From JAGOUB01 sp964640945 (GTDB lineage: Bacteria > Patescibacteriota > Gracilibacteria > Peribacterales > Peribacteraceae), in the NCBI GenBank assembly GCA_964640945.1, contig CAZXIV010000015.1:1-29656 (forward strand): a stretch of 29,656 nt of DNA, read 5' to 3'. The notes under the pieces are model-generated. The model saw only the letters and a program-made list of their open reading frames with translations. It had not been told where the DNA came from and did no database searches. This document shows, one piece after another, positions 14,104 through 21,571 of this stretch (position 1 is its first letter; each line of letters begins with the position of its first letter). Made by a program: the position numbers and the translations under genes.

Positions 14104-17100
14104 ATGAACACGCGTTTTCAAAAAGTGTTCGCGGGAGTCTCGGTCGCTGCAATCGCCCTCACCCAGGTGGGTACGGCTCTTGCTGCGTACTCTGACGTCC
14201 CCGCGGGAGTCTGGTACGAGAGCGCCGTCATGGACTTTATGTCCCGCGGCTATCTCGACGCTAACCAGGCCCGCTTCCGCGCTGGCGATTCCGCCACTCG
14301 CGCCGAGTTCATCAAACTCGTCGTCGAAGTAAACGGTGGTATCCTCGGCACAGCTCCGGCTCAGCCCTCGTTTAACGACGTGGCGACCAGCAGCTGGTTC
14401 TACAACTACATCGAAGAGGCCGCCGATGAGGGCTGGGTGATGGGTGACGGCAACTGCTACGGCAGCCGTCCCTGTTACGCTCGCCCCGAGGCGCGCATCA
14501 ACCGCGCTGAGGCTGCTTCGCTCATCGTTCGCGCCTTCGGGCTCGACTGGACGGGCGACGCTCCCCAGTTTGTCGACAACCCCTCCGGCCAGTGGTACAC
14601 GGACGCCGTTCAAACGGCTGCCGATCACTGCGTCGTTCAGGGTGACGACTCCACGAGCCGCGTCCGCCCCGGCGACTTCATGAACCGCGCCGAGATGGTC
14701 ACGATGCTCTACCGCGTCGACCAGGATCTCACCTACGGTGACGATTGTGGCGGCGGCACCCCCATGACCTGGGGTATCTCGGATGTCATGGCTGATTCCG
14801 CCACGATGCTCACGGTGATGTTCACCGGCGACGTCAACGTGTCGGCAGCTGAGATGACGAGCAAGTACTCGGTCATGTGCGGCAGCACCTCGATCATGGT
14901 CACGGACGCCTCCTTGGTTTCCGATGACACGGTTGAGCTCATGCTCGGCTCTGCCCTTGATGCCAACGCTGACTGTGACGTAACCGTCACGGACATGATG
15001 GCCATGGGCGGCGGCACCTTCTCGGATGCCGCTTCGTTCACCTTCAGCTCGGTTCCGGTTGGCAATGGCGACCTCGAGGTCTCCATGTCCTCCAAGAACC
15101 CGGCCGGTGACACGGTCCCCAGAGGCGCCAATGGCGTCACGATGCTCTCGGTCGATATCTCGGCCAGCTGCTCGGACGACATCGTCCTCAATGACATCAC
15201 CCTCCTCCACCGCGGTTTCGGTGAAGAGACGGACATCACCGGTCTGTACGCCGCTGTTGACGGTGCTCGCGTGACCCGCAAGCGCACGATCGACTCGCAG
15301 GCTCAGACGGCTGAAATCCGTTTCTCGAAGCCTTTCGTGGTTCCGGCTTGTCAGACCAAGACTCTCGATATCATGGCTGACTTCTCGACGTCGGCTTCGT
15401 CCTACGCTGAGCACAACATCTCGATCGAGCTCGCTACGGACGTTGAGAGCAACGCTCGCTCGGTGACGGGATCCTTCCCGATCATGGGCAACACCTTCCG
15501 CGTCGCTGCCATCACGGCCGGCACGGTTACCATCACCTACAAGTCGGTTTCCCCGACGACGGTGAAGGTTGGTGACGACAAGGCCACCCTCGGCCGTTTC
15601 GAAGTCTCGACGAACTCGATTGAGGACCAGACCCTGTACTCCATCACCATCCACAACGATGGCTCCGTCAACGACGGTGACATCAACAACCTGATGATCC
15701 GCAAGTCGGATGGCACGGTTCTCTCGAACACGGTTGCGACCCTCGAGGGCGACTACGCCACGTTCACCTTTAACCCGCCGTTCACGATCCTCCAGGGTGA
15801 CAAGATCACGCTCGAGGTCGTCGGCGACATTAATGGTGGCGCCTCTGACACGGCCAAGCTCGAAATCGAAGAGACCTCCGACATCTTCTCGGTTGGTTCC
15901 CTCTACGGTTACGGCAACGCTGGTCAGCTCTACGGTTCCCAGGTCAGCATCGTCGCCTCGCCGACTCCGACCTCCGTCACGATCGACGCTGGTCAGTTCA
16001 CGGTTGAAATCGACGGTCCTGTAACCCAGAAGTTCCGCCGCGACACCAAGGACGCCGTCCTGGCCAACGTCATCATGACGCCGGGTGGTGAGAACCTTGA
16101 TGTCAAGAAACTCTTCATTGCGATCAGCGCCCAGACGTCTGCTGGCCTCGGCCTCCAGGCTTCCTGCGGCACGTCGTATGATGAGATCCGCGAGTTGATC
16201 GACAACGTCGACATCCGCAACACGACCACCGGTCGCACGGTGTCCGCTGTCCGTCTGACGGACTCCGGCACGAACGGTACGAACGCCCTCAACAGCACGG
16301 GTACGTACCAGATCTACCGCTTCGACGACTTTACCGTTGATGCCCAGGCCACGTGGCAGCTCCGCGCCGACTTCATCGACAACGGCTCGAGCAACTGTCC
16401 TTCGGATGGTCAGCGCTTCCGCGCCTACATCTGCACCCAGCCCGCTGGCTCGGTCACGGGTTGTGACTTCGGTGACCTCGGTAACCTCACGACCGCTACG
16501 ACGACCTACAACATGGACGTCGAAGGTCTGTCGACCAACGACCGCCTGACGGACATCCGCCCAGGTGGCACGGTCACGGGTAACCTCCACCGCATCGCCA
16601 CGCCGACTCTCACGGTCAACGTGCAGGGTTCCGGTACGAGCGATGTGACGGTGAAGAACGCGAAGAATGTGAACCTCTACCGCTACGAGGCTCGCGCCGG
16701 CGAGGCTGACGATATCCTCGTCACCCGCTTCGTCTTCAAGGCTCACTCCGGTTCACTCTTGAACGGTCAGAACTACACCCTCTGGGTGGACACCGACGGC
16801 GATCGCGCTGTCGACACCAAGCTCGAAGCTGGTAAGTCCCAGCAGAGCAGCCTCATCACCTTCGATCGTCTCCTGAACGGTGGCTACGTCATCCCCAAGG
16901 AGCAGACCGTGGTGTTCGAGGTCCACGCCGATATCTCGGCTTCCCTCGCTAGCAACGACCTGGCCCTCAAGTTCAACGTCACGACGGCGTCGTCCTCGGA
17001 CGACTACATCGCCGCTGAACAGGCCGTCAACGGTTCGTCGCTCTCTGGCATCAAGACCGACGGCGGCGGCTGTTCCAGCAACTGTGAAATCGTCGTCACC

Positions 17101-18390
17101 GGCGCTGCCGGTGCTGACAGCACGGGTCTGGGCACCGTCCCCGGTAGCCAGATTGTGAAGAACTGGGTTCTTGCCTCGCAGGGTAACCTCTACGCTCGCT
17201 TGGATGACTCCCCGTTGCGCAACCGCCAGCTCCTGGCCGGTGACCTCGGTGAGCCGATCCTCCGCCTGCGCCTGCGCGCTGAGAACGAGGACATCAACGT
17301 GACGGACCTCCAGCTCAACTCCTCGGGAGCCACGCTGGCCACCACGATCGATGCTCTCGATCTCTACATGGACGGTGCTACGACGCCCTTCGGTTCCGCC
17401 ACCATCGTTGGTTGCGGCAGCGATGACGTCCGCGCTTCCGATCCTCAGGGTGCTACCTCCACGACGTTCTGCGCGAACATGGAGAGCAACCAGCTCGTGG
17501 TCCAGAAGGGTGTTGAGAAGGTCGTCGTCGTCCGCCCGCGCTTGAAGAATGATATCAACGGCGCTGTGTCCGGCACGAAGATCCAGCTCTTCATCAGCCC
17601 TGAGTCCAACGTCAACAACGCGACGGGCTCCGGTGCTGTCCGCGGTCGTGGTCTGCAGTCCAGCAACGATCTTTCCGGCAACGACACTAACGCTGTCGCC
17701 GCTGGTGAGGTCTTCATCGGAGTCAACTCCGCTGCTGCCAACTCGCTCTCGATCCTCGGCAAGAAGAACATCTCGGTTCTTGCCAAGATCGACTCGATCA
17801 CGAACGCCAACCCGTCGGCTAACGGCACTGCCGTTCCGACCGGTGTGACTCCGTTCGGTCAGTTCAAGTTCACGGCCATGCCGAACACGAACTCACTCAA
17901 CGGTGCGAACAAGTTCGCCCTCTCCGGCGCAGTCTTTAACGTGAACGCCAGCAACGTGACGATGGACGCCACGCTGTTCAAGTTCTACAACAAGGCTGAC
18001 CAGAACCAGAAGGTGACTTGCACGGCCTACACGGGCACTGCCACACACTCGGTAGTCTCGTCCGGCTCGTTCGTCGTCCGCTGTCCGATCCTTGCGACGG
18101 GTACGTCGGTTGTGAACACGATCGTCAACTCGGGTGACAACGCCACCTTCGTCCTCGAAGGAAGCGTCATCAACCCGAAGGTCGCGAACACGAACTCGAC
18201 CCTCCTCGCTTCGATCCAGAACTTCAGCGATATCGCCCGCACGACCTTCCTCCCGGCCGCTACGGCCGTGACGTCGGTCCACTCGAGCATCGCTTGGGTC
18301 GACTTTGACACCACGCTGACCAGCGGTACTCAACTCAAGTGGATTGAGTACCCGGACACCGTCGTCAACTCGACGTCGTACAACGGCTAA
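14104..18390 (+). CDS. S-layer protein with three SLH domains
   Basis: A 1,428-residue exported protein that probably forms the crystalline surface layer. The signal peptide is FAGVSVAAIALTQVGTALA with a cut before AYSDV. Three SLH domains follow at about residues 28-79, 86-146 and 153-208; these anchor proteins to cell-wall glycans. A linker (CGGGTPM) leads to an Ig-like domain (about 219-313) and then a long run of threonine- and serine-rich beta domains to the C terminus. Codon choice is narrow and GC-ending (ACG, CTC, GTC, AAG), typical of a highly expressed gene; it also produces an 892-residue open frame on the other strand that is a shadow. The ATG at 14104 was chosen for the signal peptide; the reading frame is open upstream to 13,891 but without a signal peptide. 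A strong terminator follows. Confidence 0.93.
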   Translation: MNTRFQKVFAGVSVAAIALTQVGTALAAYSDVPAGVWYESAVMDFMSRGYLDANQARFRAGDSATRAEFIKLVVEVNGGILGTAPAQPSFNDVATSSWFYNYIEEAADEGWVMGDGNCYGSRPCYARPEARINRAEAASLIVRAFGLDWTGDAPQFVDNPSGQWYTDAVQTAADHCVVQGDDSTSRVRPGDFMNRAEMVTMLYRVDQDLTYGDDCGGGTPMTWGISDVMADSATMLTVMFTGDVNVSAAEMTSKYSVMCGSTSIMVTDASLVSDDTVELMLGSALDANADCDVTVTDMMAMGGGTFSDAASFTFSSVPVGNGDLEVSMSSKNPAGDTVPRGANGVTMLSVDISASCSDDIVLNDITLLHRGFGEETDITGLYAAVDGARVTRKRTIDSQAQTAEIRFSKPFVVPACQTKTLDIMADFSTSASSYAEHNISIELATDVESNARSVTGSFPIMGNTFRVAAITAGTVTITYKSVSPTTVKVGDDKATLGRFEVSTNSIEDQTLYSITIHNDGSVNDGDINNLMIRKSDGTVLSNTVATLEGDYATFTFNPPFTILQGDKITLEVVGDINGGASDTAKLEIEETSDIFSVGSLYGYGNAGQLYGSQVSIVASPTPTSVTIDAGQFTVEIDGPVTQKFRRDTKDAVLANVIMTPGGENLDVKKLFIAISAQTSAGLGLQASCGTSYDEIRELIDNVDIRNTTTGRTVSAVRLTDSGTNGTNALNSTGTYQIYRFDDFTVDAQATWQLRADFIDNGSSNCPSDGQRFRAYICTQPAGSVTGCDFGDLGNLTTATTTYNMDVEGLSTNDRLTDIRPGGTVTGNLHRIATPTLTVNVQGSGTSDVTVKNAKNVNLYRYEARAGEADDILVTRFVFKAHSGSLLNGQNYTLWVDTDGDRAVDTKLEAGKSQQSSLITFDRLLNGGYVIPKEQTVVFEVHADISASLASNDLALKFNVTTASSSDDYIAAEQAVNGSSLSGIKTDGGGCSSNCEIVVTGAAGADSTGLGTVPGSQIVKNWVLASQGNLYARLDDSPLRNRQLLAGDLGEPILRLRLRAENEDINVTDLQLNSSGATLATTIDALDLYMDGATTPFGSATIVGCGSDDVRASDPQGATSTTFCANMESNQLVVQKGVEKVVVVRPRLKNDINGAVSGTKIQLFISPESNVNNATGSGAVRGRGLQSSNDLSGNDTNAVAAGEVFIGVNSAAANSLSILGKKNISVLAKIDSITNANPSANGTAVPTGVTPFGQFKFTAMPNTNSLNGANKFALSGAVFNVNASNVTMDATLFKFYNKADQNQKVTCTAYTGTATHSVVSSGSFVVRCPILATGTSVVNTIVNSGDNATFVLEGSVINPKVANTNSTLLASIQNFSDIARTTFLPAATAVTSVHSSIAWVDFDTTLTSGTQLKWIEYPDTVVNSTSYNG

Positions 18391-18433
18391 TCGCCCGAGT
18401 ACAACTTCCCTGGCACGGCAGGTATCCGTGACG

Positions 18434-18466
18434 AAAAACCCTCCCCCGTAAGGGGGAGGGTTTTTT
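18434..18466 (+). terminator. Intrinsic terminator of the S-layer gene
   Basis: CCCTCCCCC (18439-18447) pairs with GGGGGAGGG (18452-18460) around GTAA, followed by six T. The five A before the stem would give a T-run for the opposite strand too. Confidence 0.92.
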
Positions 18467-18614
18467 CGTGTCTGGAAAAGAACATGTCCGCCTAATTTGA
18501 CGTAGAGTGAGAAGTATGATGTGTATCCTTAAAAAGAATATGGCTTTCTACAGCCCTAATCGGACAACGCTCGATCCTCCATCCCGCGGCAGCGGTCGGT
18601 GGTAGGTTTGGACC

Positions 18615-18839
18615 ATGAGTATCCATCTCCCCGATTTGCGTCGAGATCATCCCGTTCTCCATCCAGAGCTGTGTATTGGCGATTATAATGCGACTACTGT
18701 CGTGCCAGAGGTCCCGGGTGCTGAATACGTCGAGAAGCTAGAGCTAGAGCTTGATGATGAGCCCGCGATCGACGTGCGCCTTCTAGCCAATACCCGTGCA
18801 GATCTTCATCTGGTACTCGAAGGCTGGTCCGGCCTCTAA
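18615..18839 (+). CDS. Small acidic protein of unknown function
   Basis: A 74-residue protein, not recognised. It is acidic, with LELELDDEPAIDVRLL in the middle, and has no signal peptide or membrane segment. The ATG at 18615 is preceded by GTAGG and GGTTTGGA, a weak ribosome-binding region. Its TAA stop is directly adjacent to the stop of the convergent FemAB gene (18839 and 18840), so the coding potential of both strands meets exactly. It is probably real, but only context supports it. Confidence 0.5.
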   Translation: MSIHLPDLRRDHPVLHPELCIGDYNATTVVPEVPGAEYVEKLELELDDEPAIDVRLLANTRADLHLVLEGWSGL

Positions 18840-19790
18840 TTAGCCGAGCATCCTGCGTTTTAACCTGAGTCCGGCGGCAATGAGCGGCCGGATTTGGCGT
18901 TCTTGCTCGGGTGGGTAGATTACCGTCTTGCCGCCAAACTTTGTTTTAAAGCCTGTAATTCCCTGCCAAGGGTGGCTCGAAGTGGCCTCTGGCGGGGCGA
19001 TGCCCAGGAGGTCATACGCTGTGCAGCCGACCGTCCGCGAGAAGCGCATCGCTTCCCATTGCAGCAGGTAGGGTGCCATCAGTTGGCGGTGAGTATCGCG
19101 TGAGGCGCCGTAGTAGTAGATGCCGGTTTGGCCGTGGGTGACGCCGATGAGGCCGGCCACGGGCTTTTCTACATCGGGGGCGAAGGCCAGCATGAGGAAG
19201 CTGCCGGGGAGGGCTTGAAGGAAGCGCTCGAACTGGCGCTGGCTCGGCGCCTTAAAGCCGTCGCGGGTGCTCGTCTCCTGCGCCAGCTTGGCATAAGCCA
19301 CCACGTCGGCGCTCTGTTCCACCCTTACGCCGTGCTTCTCAGCCAGGCGGATATTGTAACGGCCTTTTTGATGCATTTGGGCTAAGAGGGCCTCATCGGA
19401 GAGTGTGAGATCGACGATAATCGTGGCTTCCGGCTGCTCATGACGAGGAGAAGGGCGCCCTCGGCCGGTCTGGGCGAGCCGCGGGTCGATCCCCGACCAA
19501 TAGAGGGCCAAGGCGCGGTCCTGCTTGGCCTCAGCGGCTGCGAGACGCAAGAACGTTGCCGCCTCGTCTGGGCTTGTTTCTGGCCCGAGGATTGGCCCCC
19601 GGGGAATGTCCCAGGTGCAGAAGTCGCCGACCGTCCGGTCGATCACCACCAGGGCGGTGACGGCGCCATCGTCGGAACTGTACCAGCGCGTCTCGCGCCC
19701 AAGCGCCGTCTGAAATGCGGCCCACGCCGGCGACTGCCAAAGCGGGGACTCAGGCCGGTCGGGAGCTGTGGAAAGGCGCTCGAGATGCAT
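18840..19790 (-). CDS. FemAB-type aminoacyltransferase (peptidoglycan bridge family)
   Basis: A 316-residue GNAT-fold protein of the FemX/FemAB family, which transfers amino acids from aminoacyl-tRNA to peptidoglycan precursors or related acceptors. Family features are the N-terminal SPLWQSPAWAAFQTALG, the central QMHQKGRYNIRLAEKHGV, and the C-terminal YYYGASRDTHRQLMAPYLLQ, YDLLGIAP and GITGFKTKFGG. There is no coiled-coil arm as in staphylococcal FemA. No signal peptide is present, consistent with a cytoplasmic enzyme. The ATG at 19790 gives a normal start. It is divergent from the superoxide dismutase gene, with 88 bases between the starts. The acceptor and amino acid cannot be told from the sequence. 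Confidence 0.85.
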   Translation of the reverse strand: MHLERLSTAPDRPESPLWQSPAWAAFQTALGRETRWYSSDDGAVTALVVIDRTVGDFCTWDIPRGPILGPETSPDEAATFLRLAAAEAKQDRALALYWSGIDPRLAQTGRGRPSPRHEQPEATIIVDLTLSDEALLAQMHQKGRYNIRLAEKHGVRVEQSADVVAYAKLAQETSTRDGFKAPSQRQFERFLQALPGSFLMLAFAPDVEKPVAGLIGVTHGQTGIYYYGASRDTHRQLMAPYLLQWEAMRFSRTVGCTAYDLLGIAPPEATSSHPWQGITGFKTKFGGKTVIYPPEQERQIRPLIAAGLRLKRRMLG

Positions 19791-19878
19791 GCTGCCAGTG
19801 TACCCGTCCGGAGACTTTTTAGATGTGGAGGCGGAAGGGGAGTGGTACGGTAAGACCGTTCCCCTTTCCCCTCCACCT

Positions 19879-20520
19879 ATGCCCTTCTCCCTCCCGAAAC
19901 TTGCCTACGCCTACGACGCGCTTGAGCCGCATTTTGACGCCAAGACGATGGAGATCCATCATACCAAGCACCACCAGACCTACGTTACAAAATTGAATGA
20001 AGCTCTGACTGGTACGCCTTGGGAAGCGATGGAGGTGGATGAGGTCCTGCGAAACTTTGATCAACTTCCTGAAGACAAGAAGTTGGCTGTTCGTAACCAC
20101 GGTGGCGGCCACAGTAACCACAGCCTTTTCTGGACTATCCTCAGTCCTCAGGGTGGAGGTGAACCAACCGGTGATCTGGCCAAAGAAATCACGGAGCGCT
20201 GGGGCTCGTTTGAAAAATTTAAAGAGGTCTTCACGGGTGAGGCCACGCGTGTCTTCGGTTCGGGCTGGGCCTGGCTCGTGAAAGCTGGTGGAGGCATGAC
20301 CATTTGCTCGACGAAGAACCAAGATAGTCCAATCCTCGGCCCGGCTGTGGCTGGCGTTGGTGGCACGCCTATCCTCGGTTTGGACGTTTGGGAGCACGCC
20401 TATTATTTGAAATATCAGAACAAGCGTCCGGACTACATTGCTAGCTTCTGGAACGTTGTGAACTGGGCCGAGGTTGAACGTCTCTGGCAGGTGGCGCCGG
20501 AGTATGGAGTGACGAAGTAA
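19879..20520 (+). CDS. sodA: Superoxide dismutase, Mn type
   Basis: Converts superoxide to oxygen and hydrogen peroxide in the cytoplasm. It closely resembles enterobacterial SodA: LEPHFDAKTMEIHHTKHHQTYV carries the first metal ligand His27, GGGHSNHSLFW the second, and DVWEHAYYLKYQNKRPDYI the Asp and His ligands. The glutamine in STKNQDSP is typical of Mn-preferring enzymes. The length of 213 residues is normal and all key residues are present. The ATG at 19879 is set by the conserved start (FSLPKLAYAYDALEP); it follows TTCCCCTTTCCCCTCCACCT, with no Shine-Dalgarno. AAGGGGA upstream can pair with TCCCCTT in the leader. It is a single-gene unit with a terminator after it. Confidence 0.96.
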   Translation: MPFSLPKLAYAYDALEPHFDAKTMEIHHTKHHQTYVTKLNEALTGTPWEAMEVDEVLRNFDQLPEDKKLAVRNHGGGHSNHSLFWTILSPQGGGEPTGDLAKEITERWGSFEKFKEVFTGEATRVFGSGWAWLVKAGGGMTICSTKNQDSPILGPAVAGVGGTPILGLDVWEHAYYLKYQNKRPDYIASFWNVVNWAEVERLWQVAPEYGVTK

Positions 20521-20570
20521 GTGCTTTTTTGGCCACAAAAAGCCCTCAAAAAAGCTAATAACCCCCTAAG

Positions 20571-20600
20571 AACCGGGTGGATCGAAATCCCCCGGTTTTT
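20571..20600 (+). terminator. Intrinsic terminator of the superoxide dismutase gene
   Basis: AACCGGG (20571-20577) pairs with CCCGGTT (20591-20597), followed by TTT. The flanking CCCTCAAAAA and TTTTTGAGGG can extend or replace this stem. A second small hairpin (GCTTTTT/AAAAAGC) lies at about 20,523-20,542. Confidence 0.75.
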
Positions 20601-20667
20601 GAGGGTGGGAAAGCAGTATTTTAGCCATGAATGACCAATAGGTATGAAATATCACTCTTTTAGACCG

Positions 20668-20695
20668 TTGACAGTAATGTTGTTATGAATAGTAT
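20668..20695 (+). promoter_or_regulatory. Promoter of the L,D-transpeptidase-like gene
   Basis: A perfect TTGACA (20668-20673) is followed after 16 bases by TAGTAT (20690-20695). The predicted start is near 20,702. If right, the out-of-frame ATG at 20,685 lies upstream of the transcript. Confidence 0.5.
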
Positions 20696-20703
20696 TTGCT
20701 TCT

Positions 20704-21321
20704 CTGTCAAAACTACTTCCTGCCATCCTTCTAGGAATCGCTTTGGCTCTCTTAGCCCCCTCCGCTCCGGCGCAGGCGGAGTCCGCGTCGTGGGAGGCTC
20801 AGGCCGGCGACCGGGTGCTGGTGGATACGGAGAACTCCCTCATTTATTTGCTGCACGAGAACGGCGAGTTCATCACCCTCAATGGTCTGACGGGCCAACA
20901 TCGCAACGTGTGCTACATCGGTCGCTGCTACTTCGCGGCCACACCCACCGGCGCATGGACGGTAAAAGAAGTGGAGAAGAAAGGCCGCTCGACGACCTTC
21001 GGCGACGGGCGTTTCTTGCGTTTGTACCAGGCTGATGGCGACGGTGGTGATGATGGCTATGGAAAAACCGCTTACGGCTTCCATAGCCACGCCCAGTTCG
21101 CGGCCATGCTGAAAGACAAGCTGGAGAAGAAAGGCTACGACAAAGAGGGAAAAGGCTGGCGGAGCTACGGCTGCATTCTCCTGTCGGAGGAGGATTTATC
21201 GCTGGTGGTAGCATCGTTTGATGCCAATGGCGGCTCGCTGGCGATCGAGAGCGGTCCCGGTGTCACTCCGCCCGCCCTCGCTGTGAACGAGGTCCCCACC
21301 TGGCTTGGCCTCACCTGGTGA
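20704..21321 (+). CDS. L,D-transpeptidase-like (YkuD-family) exported protein
   Basis: About 205 residues. YkuD enzymes cross-link peptidoglycan or attach proteins through a catalytic cysteine. The catalytic region is GFHSHAQF followed by SYGCILLSEEDL, matching the family's His and S-x-GC-[IR] pattern. A signal peptide is readable as LSKLLPAILLGIALALLAPS ending PAQA before ESASW. The start is uncertain: the signal-peptide frame opens at 20,689 with no ATG, GTG or TTG before the hydrophobic core. CTG at 20,704 is used here; TTG at 20,743 would cut away most of the signal peptide; an ATG at 20,685 is one base out of frame. A recent frameshift or a rare start codon would explain this. Two-base or sequencing error is also possible. 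Confidence 0.7.
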   Translation: MSKLLPAILLGIALALLAPSAPAQAESASWEAQAGDRVLVDTENSLIYLLHENGEFITLNGLTGQHRNVCYIGRCYFAATPTGAWTVKEVEKKGRSTTFGDGRFLRLYQADGDGGDDGYGKTAYGFHSHAQFAAMLKDKLEKKGYDKEGKGWRSYGCILLSEEDLSLVVASFDANGGSLAIESGPGVTPPALAVNEVPTWLGLTW

Positions 21322-21374
21322 GACAAGTGTGATCCACAAACTGTTCGTTTGGCTTGCCGGAAAGCATTTTTCTT

Positions 21375-21402
21375 TTGACTTTAGGGGCATTGTGCCTACA
21401 AT
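21375..21402 (+). promoter_or_regulatory. Promoter of rpoB
   Basis: TTGACT (21375-21380) and TACAAT (21397-21402) are separated by 16 bases, a strong sigma-70-type match. The predicted start is near 21,409, giving a leader of about 163 bases. Confidence 0.7.
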
Positions 21403-21408
21403 TCCTGC

Positions 21409-21571
21409 GTTCACAGCTGGCTTCGATTGTGTATTGAGCGCTGTTGACCACGAACTGGGAAATCCCGTTAGCGTTTAGGTATCACCTCGTCAGGGGTGCA
21501 GCCGAACGAAGCTAGATGCCCCAATTCCGGTCAACGGTAGCTGTTTTGTATCTCCTCTCTTTTTTCCCTCC
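21409..21571 (+). other. Structured leader of rpoB
   Basis: GTTGACC (21443-21449) pairs with GGTCAAC (21529-21535), closing an 80-base domain. Inside are GGGA/TCCC near 21,458 and a hairpin GGGG (21493-21496) with CCCC (21519-21522), extended by GCA/TGC and AGC/GCT. The leader ends in CTCTTTTTTCCCTCC before the ATG. It may control rpoB translation or transcription; no known leader class is recognised. Confidence 0.45.

Noticed and set aside
14068..16746. 892-codon open frame opposite the S-layer gene
   Set aside because: It mirrors the narrow GC-ending codon use of the S-layer gene, has no start signal or family features, and reads as low-complexity Val, Arg, Asp and Gly.
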